Assembly (NCBI GenBank): GCA_963758365.1
Contig: CAVWVB010000001.1
Location: forward strand, 2,108,001-2,172,000
Source: Dokdonella_A sp963758365
GTDB taxonomy: Bacteria > Pseudomonadota > Gammaproteobacteria > Xanthomonadales > Rhodanobacteraceae
Length of the DNA: 64,000 nucleotides
Direction: 5' to 3'
The notes under the pieces are model-generated. The model searched no databases. It saw only the letters and a list, made by a program, of their open reading frames with translations, and was not told where the DNA came from. Position numbers and translations under genes: made by a program. This document shows positions 1 to 7,716 of this stretch, piece after piece; positions within the stretch are counted from its first letter, which is position 1, and every line of letters begins with the position of its first letter.

Positions 1-153
1 ATTGTTCACGTTGTAGATGTGAATCTGCTCGTATTCGCGAATGCCGGAGATATCGAGCAGATCGCCGTCGATCGCACAGGAACCTTCGTAGTGCAACTCG
101 GCGAGGGTCACGGTAGCCCGGTGGATCTTTGCCTTGAGCATGTTCAGATGCAT
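1..153 (-). CDS. panD: Aspartate 1-decarboxylase, 3' end cut by window edge
   Basis: PanD converts L-aspartate to beta-alanine, the precursor joined to pantoate by PanC. The 51 visible residues (start MHLNMLKAKIHR) match the family N-terminus. They include the self-cleavage site Gly24-Ser25 in the context HYEGSC; Ser25 becomes the pyruvoyl cofactor. The ATG at 153 is preferred because GGAGAG lies just upstream and because it places the cleavage serine at residue 25, as in E. coli. An in-frame ATG at 165 would overlap that ribosome site. The C-terminal half lies left of the window. A strong terminator separates the gene from panBC, so it probably has its own promoter. Confidence 0.93.
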   Translation of the reverse strand, partial: MHLNMLKAKIHRATVTLAELHYEGSCAIDGDLLDISGIREYEQIHIYNVNN

Positions 154-172
154 GGAACTCTCCATGACAAAC

Positions 173-190
173 TGTTGCGTTCACGCAACA
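173..190 (-). other. Small hairpin in the panD leader
   Basis: Perfect 7-bp inverted repeat TGTTGCG/CGCAACA with a TTCA loop, between the putative panD promoter and its ribosome site. It could shape the leader mRNA, but no regulatory role is shown. Confidence 0.4.
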
Positions 191-204
191 AACAGGGGCC
201 GATG

Positions 205-210
205 AGTATA
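205..210 (-). promoter_or_regulatory. Extended -10 promoter for panD
   Basis: On the minus strand TATACT is preceded by TGG, giving the extended -10 form TGnTATAnT. It sits about 50 bases upstream of the panD start. The -35 region 17-18 bases further up is poor, which is common with extended -10 promoters. It lies just after the terminator that closes the upstream operon, as expected for an independent promoter. Confidence 0.45.
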
Positions 211-286
211 CCAAATCATGTGCGATTGCAGCATGAGCGCCACCCGCTCCGCGGTGACCAATCGGCCAATTTCATGACAACTGGAC

Positions 287-321
287 AAAAAAAACCCTCG
301 CGCGTTGCTGCTGCGAGGGTT
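287..321 (-). terminator. Rho-independent terminator of the pcnB-folK-panBC operon
   Basis: A 9-bp perfect stem (AACCCTCGC/GCGAGGGTT) with an 11-base loop is followed on the minus strand by eight T residues. It lies about 120 bases after the panC stop. The other direction has only a short T run, so it acts mainly on minus-strand transcripts. Confidence 0.88.
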
Positions 322-436
322 TCAATCGGAGTGACGATTACCTTCAATGCGCCCTGCGTGTCCTCGGGAGCAACGCCAAGGCGTTGCGTAAACCCTCCAG
401 ACAGTCGGGAGAATACCACAGCCTGGGACAAAAAAA

Positions 437-1291
437 CTACGGCTGCAGCAGGAGATTGTCGATGAGACGGACCGATTCCGAGCGCGCCGCCACCAATCCG
501 ACCAATTCTTCGTGCGCAGGCCCCGCGTCGGGGCTGCCAAGGTCTTGCGCGCGCCGGATCAGCACGTACTCGGGGACCAGACCGGCATCGACCAGGCGCA
601 TGCGCGCACCGGCTTCAATTTCCGTCAGGGGCGCGGTCGCCGCAAGCACTTGCTCCCGCATCCACTGCAGCGTCGCGTGAATCGCACCGGCGCGATCCCG
701 TTGCTCGCTGCCGAGATATTGATTGCGCGAACTCATCGCGAGTCCGTTCGGTTCGCGCACGATCGGCGCATCCAGGATCTCGATCGGGTACCCCAGGTCG
801 CGCACCAGGCGGCGGATGACGAGCAGCTGCTGGTAATCCTTGCGACCGAATACCGCAACCTCAGGCTGCACGAGATTGAAAAGTTTCGTGACAATGGTGG
901 CGACCCCGTCGAAATGCCCTGGACGGAGCGCGCCTTCGAGTGTCTCCGACAGATCGGGAACGCTGACGCGCACGCTGCGTGCCGCTCCATACGGATACAT
1001 CTCCTCTACCGTCGGCAGAAACAGGATGTCGCACCGATGAGCGGCGAGCCCGGCGGCATCCGCATCCGGCGTTCTCGGATAGCGCGAATAGTCCTCGTTC
1101 GGTCCGAACTGGGTCGGGTTCACGAACACGCTGGCGACGACGACATCGGCCTTGGAGCGCGCCAGATCAAGCAGCGAATAGTGGCCCGCGTGCAGGCTGC
1201 CCATAGTCGGTACCAACCCAATGCGTCGCCCCTCACGGCGAAACGAGGCGACCATCTTCTGGAGTTCGGAGGCGCGCGCGAAAGAGTGCAT
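437..1291 (-). CDS. panC: Pantoate--beta-alanine ligase
   Basis: PanC makes pantothenate from pantoate and beta-alanine with ATP, going to AMP, in the cytoplasm. The 284-residue product has the normal family length. It shows the nucleotidyltransferase signature PTMGSLHAGHYSLL near residues 30-45 (HxGH variant) and the MSSRN segment that stands in for KMSKS. The start is the ATG whose A is also the last base of the panB TGA stop (a TGATG junction), so translation is probably coupled to panB. The open frame continues further upstream inside panB, but that stretch is not family-like. The gene ends the transcript before the terminator at 287-321. Confidence 0.96.
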   Translation of the reverse strand: MHSFARASELQKMVASFRREGRRIGLVPTMGSLHAGHYSLLDLARSKADVVVASVFVNPTQFGPNEDYSRYPRTPDADAAGLAAHRCDILFLPTVEEMYPYGAARSVRVSVPDLSETLEGALRPGHFDGVATIVTKLFNLVQPEVAVFGRKDYQQLLVIRRLVRDLGYPIEILDAPIVREPNGLAMSSRNQYLGSEQRDRAGAIHATLQWMREQVLAATAPLTEIEAGARMRLVDAGLVPEYVLIRRAQDLGSPDAGPAHEELVGLVAARSESVRLIDNLLLQP

Positions 1292-2136
1292 CAATACGCG
1301 TGCTCGTCGGCCGGGAACTCGCCCGCGCGCACGGCACGCGCGTAGCTCGCGATGGCGTCGGCGACGGAGTGCGTCCCTTCGAGAAAATCCTTGGTGAAAC
1401 GCGGGCGCTTGCCAGGTGTGATCCCGAGCAGATCGTAGACAACGAGTATCTGGCCGTCGCAGGCCGCGCCGGCGCCAATGCCAATCGTCGGTATCGCGAG
1501 ATCGCGGGTGATCTCCGCGGCGAGAGTGGCCGGAACGCACTCGAGCACGAGCAGATCGGCACCGGCATCCTGCACTGCGCGCGCGTCAGCCTTGAGGCGC
1601 TCCGCGGTCGGCTGGTCACGACCTTGCACGCGAAAACCGCCGAGACGATGTACCGATTGCGGGGTCAATCCCAGGTGCGCGCAGACCGGCACCTCATGGC
1701 GCTTCAGCGCGGCAATCACGTCGCAGACCCAGTCGGCTCCCTCCACTTTCACCATCGCCGCACCGCCCTCACCAACCAGGCGTGCGCAATTGGTCAGTGC
1801 AATCGACGGTTCACGGAACGCCATGAAGGGAAGATCAGCGACGAGGAACGCGCGGCGCAGTCCACGCGCGACACAGGACGTGTGGTAGACCATTTCGTCG
1901 ATCGTGACCGGCAGAGTGCTCGCGTGCCCCTGCACGACCATGCCGAGCGAATCGCCGACCAGAACCAGATCGACACCAGCCTCGTCGGCACGCGCAGCGA
2001 TGCTCGCATCGTACGCGGTGATCGACACGATCTTCTCCGCACGACGTTTGTGTTCGAGCAGGTCAGGCAAGGTGACCGGAACACCGGTCGCGGCATTCGC
2101 GTGCATCGGATTCGCATGGCAGCGTGGGGTCGGCAT
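1291..2136 (-). CDS. panB: 3-methyl-2-oxobutanoate hydroxymethyltransferase
   Basis: PanB transfers a hydroxymethyl group from methylene-tetrahydrofolate to 2-oxoisovalerate, giving ketopantoate, the first committed step to pantothenate. The 281-residue protein carries the family blocks VSITAYDASIAARADEAG, LVGDSLGMVVQGH (Mg-binding Asp region), MVKVEGA and PTIGIGAG. The ATG at 2136 is supported by GGAGGGG six bases upstream; a second ATG ten codons in lacks this. It is 38 bases after folK and overlaps panC by one base. Linking the folate gene folK with panB is functionally reasonable, because PanB uses a folate donor. Confidence 0.96.
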   Translation of the reverse strand: MPTPRCHANPMHANAATGVPVTLPDLLEHKRRAEKIVSITAYDASIAARADEAGVDLVLVGDSLGMVVQGHASTLPVTIDEMVYHTSCVARGLRRAFLVADLPFMAFREPSIALTNCARLVGEGGAAMVKVEGADWVCDVIAALKRHEVPVCAHLGLTPQSVHRLGGFRVQGRDQPTAERLKADARAVQDAGADLLVLECVPATLAAEITRDLAIPTIGIGAGAACDGQILVVYDLLGITPGKRPRFTKDFLEGTHSVADAIASYARAVRAGEFPADEHAY

Positions 2137-2174
2137 TATTCCCCTCCGGACCGGCCGAGCTCAAGCGAAGGGCT

Positions 2175-2669
2175 TCACTCGAGCGGAACGCAATCACTCG
2201 CGTCGAGCCGCTCCAGCAGTGCGCGTACCGTGCCCTGACCCGGGATGACCAGCCCGGCGTCGATCTCGGCCAGCGGGACGAGCACGAACGTGCGCTGCGC
2301 AATGCATGGATGCGGCAGGACAAGGCCGGGTTCCACAGATTGCAGGCTGCCGTGCAGCAACAGGTCCAGATCCAGCGCGCGCGGTCCCCAACGGACACCG
2401 TTGCGCCGGCGGCCATGTGTACGCTCGATTGCGAGCAGAGCCTGCAGAAGTTCACGCGGCGACAACGCTGTCGCGACCTCGGCAGCTGCATTGACAAACT
2501 CGGGCTGCTCGAGGATTCCCCATGGCCGCGTACGATACAGCCGTGAGCGACCTCGCAAGCGAGTTCCCGGAATCCTGTCGAGCGCGTCGAGTGCATCTCC
2601 GACGTGTGCGCGCGCATCGCCAAGATTGCCACCGAGACCGATGAATGCGCGCGCCTCAGTCGCCACCAT
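2175..2669 (-). CDS. folK: 6-hydroxymethyl-7,8-dihydropterin pyrophosphokinase (HPPK)
   Basis: FolK transfers pyrophosphate from ATP to hydroxymethyl-dihydropterin in folate synthesis. The 164-residue protein begins MVATEARAFIGLGGNLGD and contains the HPPK signature WGPRALDLDLLLHG, whose two Asp residues bind Mg. NxE-type residues (EFVNAAAEV) precede it. The start overlaps the end of pcnB by 14 bases. The reading frame extends another 65 codons upstream inside pcnB without homology, so the ATG at 2669 is chosen. Part of the operon pcnB-folK-panB-panC. Confidence 0.94.
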   Translation of the reverse strand: MVATEARAFIGLGGNLGDARAHVGDALDALDRIPGTRLRGRSRLYRTRPWGILEQPEFVNAAAEVATALSPRELLQALLAIERTHGRRRNGVRWGPRALDLDLLLHGSLQSVEPGLVLPHPCIAQRTFVLVPLAEIDAGLVIPGQGTVRALLERLDASDCVPLE

Positions 2670-4032
2670 CGACGACCTGCGTTTGTGCATTCGTCGCGGC
2701 CCGCGGATTGCGACGACGGCGGCGCGGACGCTTGCGCTTGGCAGGTGCGGCAGCATCGGCAGGCTCCGCCGGCACAACCGCCAGCCGTGCAGCGAGTTCA
2801 TCCTGGCCGAGTTGCTGGGCGTCGGTCCACCACGCTGCCAGTTCGGCCAGTTGGGGACTTTCATCGACGCGCAGAACCAGGAAATCGTAGGCGGCGCGAA
2901 AGCGCGGATGTTCGAGCAGGCGAAATACGCGTTTGCGGGTGCGCTGGAAGAAACGCGGCTGCATTGCCCAGATCTCCTCGATCATGAGCGTGAAACGTCG
3001 TGGTATTGCCACGCGCTGCACCTGGTCTCGAAGAACACGCTCGGCCGCCAGTTGCCAGGCGACCGCGGCTTCTGTTCCCCTGTCCATCATCGCCTGTGCC
3101 CCACTCCGCACCGGACCCCACAACATTGCCGCGAACAGGAATGCGGGAGTGACCGGCTTGTCGGCGCGCACACGCGCGTCGGTACTGGCCAGGGTTTGCT
3201 CGAGCAGGCTACGGAAGCAAGAGGAGTCGCCCGCGGCAAGCGCCTGTGCAGTCGCCGGAAAAACGTGCCGGAGCAAACCGTAGCGCTCAAGCGCTCGGAA
3301 GCTTGCCAGCGCATGACCCCCGAGGAAAAGCTTCAGCGACTCGTCGAACAGGCGTGCCGGCGGCGCATCGGCGAGCAGGTCACCGAGCGTCGCGAACGGC
3401 GCAGCGGTTTTTGGCTCGATTTCGAAATCTAACTTCGCGGCCAGACGCGCAGCGCGCAACATGCGTACGGGATCCTCGCGATAGCGCGACTCCGGATCGC
3501 CAATCAGACGCATCACGTGCTGCTCCAGATCCCGTGTGCCACCGACCGCATCAAGCACGCTGAAATCAGCGATGTCGTAATACAAGGCATTGACCGTGAA
3601 GTCGCGGCGCACGGCGTCCTCTTCAATCGTGCCGTATACGTTATCGCGCACGAGGCGCCCATCGACCAGGTGACGATCACCGCTGCCATCGTCGCTGCTG
3701 CCACGGAAGGTCGCGACTTCGATGATTTCACGCCCGAAAACGACATGCGCGAGGCGAAAACGCCGCCCGATCAGACGGCTGTTGCGAAACAACGCGCGCA
3801 CCTGCTCGGGCGTGGCATCGGTGGCGATATCGAAATCTTTCGGATGGCCACCGAGCAGGAGATCTCGCACCGCTCCTCCCACGAGGCAAGCTCGGTAACC
3901 TGCTTCATGCAGTCGGTAGAGAACGCGCAGCGCACCCGCAGAGACGTTCTTGCGCGAGAGAGTGTGCGCTGCCCGCGGGATGATGCGGAACGCGCCCGTT
4001 GCCGGCGCCGGTTCGCTGCGTTCCGAATTCAT
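2656..4032 (-). CDS. pcnB: Poly(A) polymerase I
   Basis: PcnB adds 3' poly(A) tails to RNA and promotes decay. The 458-residue product has the class II nucleotidyltransferase signature LVGGAVRDLLLGGHPKDFDIATDA, in which the Asp pair of DFD binds metal. RRDFTVNALYYD and the RNA-binding region RYREDPVRMLRAARLAAKLDFEI follow. The C-terminus is a basic tail rich in Arg and Lys (around KRKRPRRRRRN), typical of PAP I and absent from the related CCA-adding enzymes. The ATG at 4032 is preferred; a TTG ten codons earlier is possible. It is the first gene of the operon with folK and panBC, an arrangement common in gammaproteobacteria. Confidence 0.93.
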   Translation of the reverse strand: MNSERSEPAPATGAFRIIPRAAHTLSRKNVSAGALRVLYRLHEAGYRACLVGGAVRDLLLGGHPKDFDIATDATPEQVRALFRNSRLIGRRFRLAHVVFGREIIEVATFRGSSDDGSGDRHLVDGRLVRDNVYGTIEEDAVRRDFTVNALYYDIADFSVLDAVGGTRDLEQHVMRLIGDPESRYREDPVRMLRAARLAAKLDFEIEPKTAAPFATLGDLLADAPPARLFDESLKLFLGGHALASFRALERYGLLRHVFPATAQALAAGDSSCFRSLLEQTLASTDARVRADKPVTPAFLFAAMLWGPVRSGAQAMMDRGTEAAVAWQLAAERVLRDQVQRVAIPRRFTLMIEEIWAMQPRFFQRTRKRVFRLLEHPRFRAAYDFLVLRVDESPQLAELAAWWTDAQQLGQDELAARLAVVPAEPADAAAPAKRKRPRRRRRNPRAATNAQTQVVDGGD

Positions 4033-4053
4033 CCGCTTGTTCTGCTCCAGAGA

Positions 4054-4081
4054 TTGCCGCAAGTTAGCGTTTCGTTATACT
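4054..4081 (+). promoter_or_regulatory. Promoter of tRNA-Glu
   Basis: TTGCCG (-35, 4 of 6 consensus) and TATACT (-10 at 4076-4081) are 16 bases apart and about 26 bases upstream of the tRNA. The bases after the -10 are GC-rich (ACGCGGC). Such a discriminator is typical of stable-RNA promoters under stringent control. Confidence 0.6.
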
Positions 4082-4107
4082 ACGCGGCTCGGCAATTCCA
4101 AAACCGC

Positions 4108-4183
4108 GCTCCCTTCGTCTAGTGGCCCAGGACACCGCCCTCTCAAGGCGGGAACACGAGTTCGAACCTCGTAGGGAGCGCCA
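4108..4183 (+). tRNA. tRNA-Glu (anticodon CTC)
   Basis: A 76-base cloverleaf. The acceptor stem GCTCCCT pairs with AGGGAGC (4173-4179), the anticodon stem CCGCC/GGCGG encloses the loop CTCTCAA, and the T-arm carries TTCGAAC. The anticodon at 4142-4144 is CTC, which reads GAG. The discriminator base is G and CCA is encoded. The overall sequence resembles proteobacterial tRNA-Glu. Confidence 0.95.
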
Positions 4184-4259
4184 CAGTTCTGCGATCGTCC
4201 CTGATCGCGCGTACAAGGAAGCGGCCATCCATGGTCGCGATTTCAGATAAAGAACCGCC

Positions 4260-4583
4260 ATGCCTTTCGTCGTCGTCGAGAACTGCATCAAGTGCAAGTA
4301 CACCGATTGCGTCGAGGTATGTCCGGTCGACTGCTTCCACGAGGGACCCAACTTCCTCGTCATCGACCCGGAAGAGTGCATCGATTGCACGCTATGCGAA
4401 CCGGAATGCCCAGCCGAGGCGATCTTTCCGGAAGATGACGTGCCGGCAGGCCAGGAAGGGTTCATCGCCCTCAATGCCGAACTCGCGAAGGCCTGGCCCG
4501 TTCTGACCGAACGCATCGATGCGCCCGCCGATGCCCAGGAGTGGGACGGCAAGCCCGACAAGTTGAGACTTCTGGAACGGTGA
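4260..4583 (+). CDS. fdxA: Seven-iron ferredoxin ([3Fe-4S][4Fe-4S], FdI type)
   Basis: Small cytoplasmic electron carrier of 107 residues, the normal length for Azotobacter FdI-type ferredoxins. The cysteines follow the 7Fe pattern. Cys9, Cys17 and Cys50 match the 3Fe-4S ligands, and Cys21, Cys40, Cys43 and Cys46 match the 4Fe-4S ligands. Extra Cys12 and Cys25 match the free cysteines of FdI. The acidic C-terminal extension (DAPADAQEWDGKPDKL) is also typical. It follows tRNA-Glu by about 75 bases. The electron partner is not apparent from the neighbours. Confidence 0.93.
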   Translation: MPFVVVENCIKCKYTDCVEVCPVDCFHEGPNFLVIDPEECIDCTLCEPECPAEAIFPEDDVPAGQEGFIALNAELAKAWPVLTERIDAPADAQEWDGKPDKLRLLER

Positions 4584-4667
4584 CTCCGGCCACCGCGGAA
4601 AGGCGATGGTCGGACGTCGCGATGGCTGCCGCGCGCGAAAGAGAACGCGCCAACCCGTTGTCGATTC

Positions 4668-5357
4668 TCAGGACAGGCGTTCGCGCAGGGTCTGCAGGAG
4701 CGACCGCGCCGCGTCACGCGAGGCATCGTCCACCCCTCCCTCGATCCTGACCCGGCTGCCGGTCCCCTCGGACTCCACTTTCACGGTCAGCTGCACCCGC
4801 GCAGTCACCTTGTTGCCGGCACGTCCAAACGTGATCGCGCGCTTGAACCAGCCGGGTTTGACCGTCGTCTGCCCGGTCGTGGCCACGGTGTAGCCATGAC
4901 CGGATTCATCGCGGGCAGTGATCGTCGCCGCGCCAGAACGTTCCAGGGCCAGGCCGACGCGCTTCCAGGTGTTCTCGATGGTGTCTGCCACGATCAGGCC
5001 ATCTCCGCCGAGGCTGACGCCCGGACCCGAAGTCATCGGAGGCGGCGCGGATGCAACGGCGGGCACGGATGCGTTTGCGGACGGTTGCGTTGCAGCAGCT
5101 GGCGCCGGCGCATTCGCGGGTGAGGCAGCGGGTGAGGCAGCGGGTGAGGCCGCCGCCGGCGCGGGTACGACGAGCGCGCTGCTGCTGTTGGGCGTGTCGA
5201 GGTCGGGCGGAACCTCGAGAGGCCGCTCTTCGACGGACTTGCGATAGGCATCGTCCTTGCTTCCGAAGTGGCTCCGCAGGAATCCGCAGCCACCCAGCAA
5301 CGATGCGGCGATCAGGGTGATCAGGAGCGCCGATATGTTCCGTCTCACGTGCACCAT
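4668..5357 (-). CDS. bamC: BamC-like outer-membrane lipoprotein
   Basis: Probable lipoprotein subunit of the BAM outer-membrane protein assembly machine. The N-terminus has two arginines, a hydrophobic core and the lipobox LGGC (Cys24 from the chosen ATG). A segment KDDAYRKSVEERPLEVPPDLD follows, like the unstructured BamC N-terminal stretch that contacts BamD. Then comes a Pro/Ala-rich linker with ASPA repeats and one BamC-like domain (from about VADTIENTWKRVGLALE). E. coli BamC has two such domains; the protein here, about 230 residues, seems to have one. It lies 58 bases after dapA, as nlpB/bamC follows dapA in E. coli. Start uncertain: GTG codons at 5372 and 5348 are alternatives. Confidence 0.75.
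   Translation of the reverse strand: MVHVRRNISALLITLIAASLLGGCGFLRSHFGSKDDAYRKSVEERPLEVPPDLDTPNSSSALVVPAPAAASPAASPAASPANAPAPAAATQPSANASVPAVASAPPPMTSGPGVSLGGDGLIVADTIENTWKRVGLALERSGAATITARDESGHGYTVATTGQTTVKPGWFKRAITFGRAGNKVTARVQLTVKVESEGTGSRVRIEGGVDDASRDAARSLLQTLRERLS
5116..5151. repeat. Three tandem 12-base repeats inside bamC
   Basis: The unit GCGGGTGAGGCA occurs three times in a row, the last copy with one change. On the coding strand it gives repeated Ala-Ser-Pro-Ala in the linker. Being a multiple of three, changes in copy number would keep the frame. Confidence 0.85.
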
Positions 5358-5430
5358 CCCATCTTCAGTCACAGGTCGAGGACGCTAGTCTAGCAGGGCA
5401 CCGGAGCAGTCCGGCGCGGTCCGCCCCGAC

Positions 5431-6366
5431 TCAAGCATCGCGTACTGCCGCGCCTGCCGTCGGCGACTGCGCCTCACGGAGCGGCCCTGGCAACGCGAGG
5501 CCGCCCAGCACCTCGAGCCCCAGGTTTCGATGGGTTGCGCCGAGTTCGGTCAACGGCAGGCGCAATGTCGCTGCACCGAATCCGAGTTGCGCGAGGCACC
5601 ATTTGACCGGAATCGGATTCGGTTCGACCGCGAGCAGCGCATAGAGAGGGCGCAGTCTGCGGTCCAGTTCGCGGGCCTGGACCGCATCGGCCGAGGAGCA
5701 TGCCGCACACAAGGTCGAGAACAGCCGCGGCGCGACGTTGGCCGCCACCGAGACAACTCCGTCCGCACCGTCCAGTTGGGAACGCGCCGCGGTCGGATCA
5801 TCACCGGACAGGACCCTGAACGTCGCACTTCGCAGTGCCAGCAGAGCACTCATTCGAGCGCGGTCGCCCACCGCCTCCTTGATTCCGACGATGTTGTCGT
5901 GTCGCAGCAGGCGAGCGACGGTATCCGGAAGCAGGTCGCAGGCGGTTCGCGTCGGGACGTTGTAGAGAATGACCGGCAGGCCTCCATGCTCGGCGACTTC
6001 AGTGAAGTGCCGATAGAGGCCCTCCTGAGTCGGACGCACATAGGCTGGCGCGACTACCAGGGCCGCGTCGATGCCGGCAGCCCGGGCCCGCCGGGTCTGT
6101 GCAATCGTCTTGCGCGTCGCCGACATCCCCGTGCCGGCCAGCAGGGGCACGCGCCCAGCGACTCGGGACACGGCGTACTCGAGGAGTTCGATGTATTCAT
6201 CCAGCTCGAGGCTCGCGGCTTCGCCGGTCGAGCCAGCGACAACGAGCGCGCTCGTGCCTCCTTCGAGCTGATAGTCGATCAAGCGACCGAACGCGTCCAG
6301 ATCGAGTGCCTGATCGTGTGCACGAAACGGAGTCGCCAGGGCACAGACGCTGCCGGAAAGATTCAA
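5431..6366 (-). CDS. dapA: 4-hydroxy-tetrahydrodipicolinate synthase
   Basis: DapA condenses pyruvate with aspartate semialdehyde in lysine and diaminopimelate synthesis. From a TTG at 6366 the protein has 311 residues. It shows GSTGEA (46-50), Tyr109 in the RPTQEGLY region, Tyr135 in YNVPTRT with Arg140, and the Schiff-base Lys163 in GIKEA, all expected of the TIM-barrel family. The reading frame runs 63 codons further upstream, but that part is not family-like and no ATG lies near the conserved N-terminus (LNLSGSVCALATPF), so TTG is inferred. It is cotranscribed with bamC and divergent from gcvR. Confidence 0.9.
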   Translation of the reverse strand: MNLSGSVCALATPFRAHDQALDLDAFGRLIDYQLEGGTSALVVAGSTGEAASLELDEYIELLEYAVSRVAGRVPLLAGTGMSATRKTIAQTRRARAAGIDAALVVAPAYVRPTQEGLYRHFTEVAEHGGLPVILYNVPTRTACDLLPDTVARLLRHDNIVGIKEAVGDRARMSALLALRSATFRVLSGDDPTAARSQLDGADGVVSVAANVAPRLFSTLCAACSSADAVQARELDRRLRPLYALLAVEPNPIPVKWCLAQLGFGAATLRLPLTELGATHRNLGLEVLGGLALPGPLREAQSPTAGAAVRDA

Positions 6367-6585
6367 GAATGGAATCGAATGTCCGCGAATGCGGCGATGG
6401 TACTTTGGAACATCGCGCCACGTCCATGCGGACCGGCGATGGCGTGCTGCAGAGCCGTGACCGTCATCTCCGGCAATCTCCGTCCGACTGTCCGCCATGC
6501 TTCCCTTGCGACCCCCAATGCGCCCCAGTATTCTGCAGAGACCTGCACCATCCACGGGTGCCGGGCATCAGGAAACGGAACGACC

Positions 6586-7170
6586 GTGAAGCAAGCAGGA
6601 AAGCAGGCGCCGGGTGACGCCACTCCACGCCCGGCATCGAACGAGAACTATCTGCTGATCAGCGCCTTCGGCGCGCCCGCAAATTCCCCGCTGGTAGCGA
6701 TCAGCAAGCGCATTTCCGAGTGTGGATGCAATCTTGCCGAAGGCCGCGTGTCGACTCTCGGCAACGAGTTGAGCGTGCTTTGCCTCGCGCAGGGAGCATG
6801 GGACGCGATCGCCAAGCTCGAGAACGCGTTGATACGGCTCGATCGGGACGGCGAGCTGCGCATGACCCATTTCCGCACCAGTCCGAGGCAACCGCAGTCC
6901 AATCTGCTGCCCTACGTGGTCGAAGTGGTCGCGGCGGACAAACCCGGCGTGCTGTTCCAGCTGGCAGAGTTTTTCTCGAAGCAACAGATTTCGATCGAAC
7001 AGTTGCATTCGACGCGGTATCGCGCGATGCAGACCGGCGCCGACATGTTTTCGGCGCAAATCACGATCGGCATTCCGAACACGACTCACATCGCCGGCCT
7101 GCGTGACGATTTCCTGGAGTTCTGCGATGGACTCAACCTCGACGCAATCATGGATCCAATGAAGTTCTGA
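6586..7170 (+). CDS. gcvR: GcvR-type ACT-domain regulator of glycine cleavage
   Basis: In E. coli GcvR binds glycine through ACT domains and blocks activation of the gcv operon by GcvA. The 194-residue product (GcvR is about 190) begins at GTG after GGAAACGGA. It contains two ACT-like regions: NYLLISAFGAPANSPLVAISKRI near residues 20-45, and VVEVVAADKPGVLFQLAEFF near 110-130. A long open frame continues upstream through the antisense of dapA and is not coding. The stop is two bases from bcp, and the gcvR-bcp pair divergent from dapA is a known gammaproteobacterial order. No gcv operon is visible in the window. Confidence 0.85.
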   Translation: MKQAGKQAPGDATPRPASNENYLLISAFGAPANSPLVAISKRISECGCNLAEGRVSTLGNELSVLCLAQGAWDAIAKLENALIRLDRDGELRMTHFRTSPRQPQSNLLPYVVEVVAADKPGVLFQLAEFFSKQQISIEQLHSTRYRAMQTGADMFSAQITIGIPNTTHIAGLRDDFLEFCDGLNLDAIMDPMKF

Positions 7171-7172
7171 AG

Positions 7173-7634
7173 ATGCTCGAACCCGGCAAGAAGGCCCCCC
7201 GCCTCACAGGCTCCCTCGATGACGGCAGCACGCTGGCACTGGCCGATCTGCGCGGGCACTCCTTCGTCGTCTATTTCTACCCGAAGGACAACACGCCGGG
7301 CTGCACCAGCGAAGCCCACGATTTTCGCGACCTCTATGGCAAGTTCCGCAAGCGTGGTTGCGAAATCATCGGCGTCTCCCGCGACTCCATACCATCGCAC
7401 GCGAGATTCCGCGAGAAGCATGCTCTGCCCTTTCGGCTGGTCGCCGATACCGATGAGCGCTGGTGCGAGGCGTTTGGTGTACTCGGTGAAAAGGTTCTCT
7501 ACGGCCGACGCTTCGTTGGCGTGATCCGCAGCACCTTCCTTTTCGATGCAGCCGGCGTTCTGGCCAAGGAATGGCGCCATGTCAAGGTGCCCGGCCACGC
7601 TGCCGCCGTTCTGGAGTTCCTCGCGAACGCGTGA
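7173..7634 (+). CDS. bcp: Thioredoxin-dependent peroxiredoxin, Bcp/PrxQ family
   Basis: Reduces hydroperoxides in the cytoplasm. It has 153 residues and the AhpC/TSA fold motif FYPKDNTPGCTSEA with peroxidatic Cys44. In E. coli Bcp the second cysteine lies five residues on, but here that position is Asp (TSEAHD). Other cysteines are Cys63 and Cys98 (ERWCEAFGV). The enzyme may therefore work as a 1-Cys type or use one of these as the resolving residue. Its ATG is two bases after the gcvR stop, with GAAG just upstream. Confidence 0.93.
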   Translation: MLEPGKKAPRLTGSLDDGSTLALADLRGHSFVVYFYPKDNTPGCTSEAHDFRDLYGKFRKRGCEIIGVSRDSIPSHARFREKHALPFRLVADTDERWCEAFGVLGEKVLYGRRFVGVIRSTFLFDAAGVLAKEWRHVKVPGHAAAVLEFLANA

Positions 7635-7716
7635 CCAGAACCGCTCCACCCGCATTCCGGACGGCCACGAGCGGCTGCTGCCGCGCATGCCATTTCTTCC
7701 CTTCAGAGAGCACCGC

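Noticed and set aside
5530..6585. Long plus-strand open frame upstream of gcvR
   Set aside because: It is antisense to dapA, Arg/Gly-rich with no family features, and the ribosome site and homology support the GTG at 6586.
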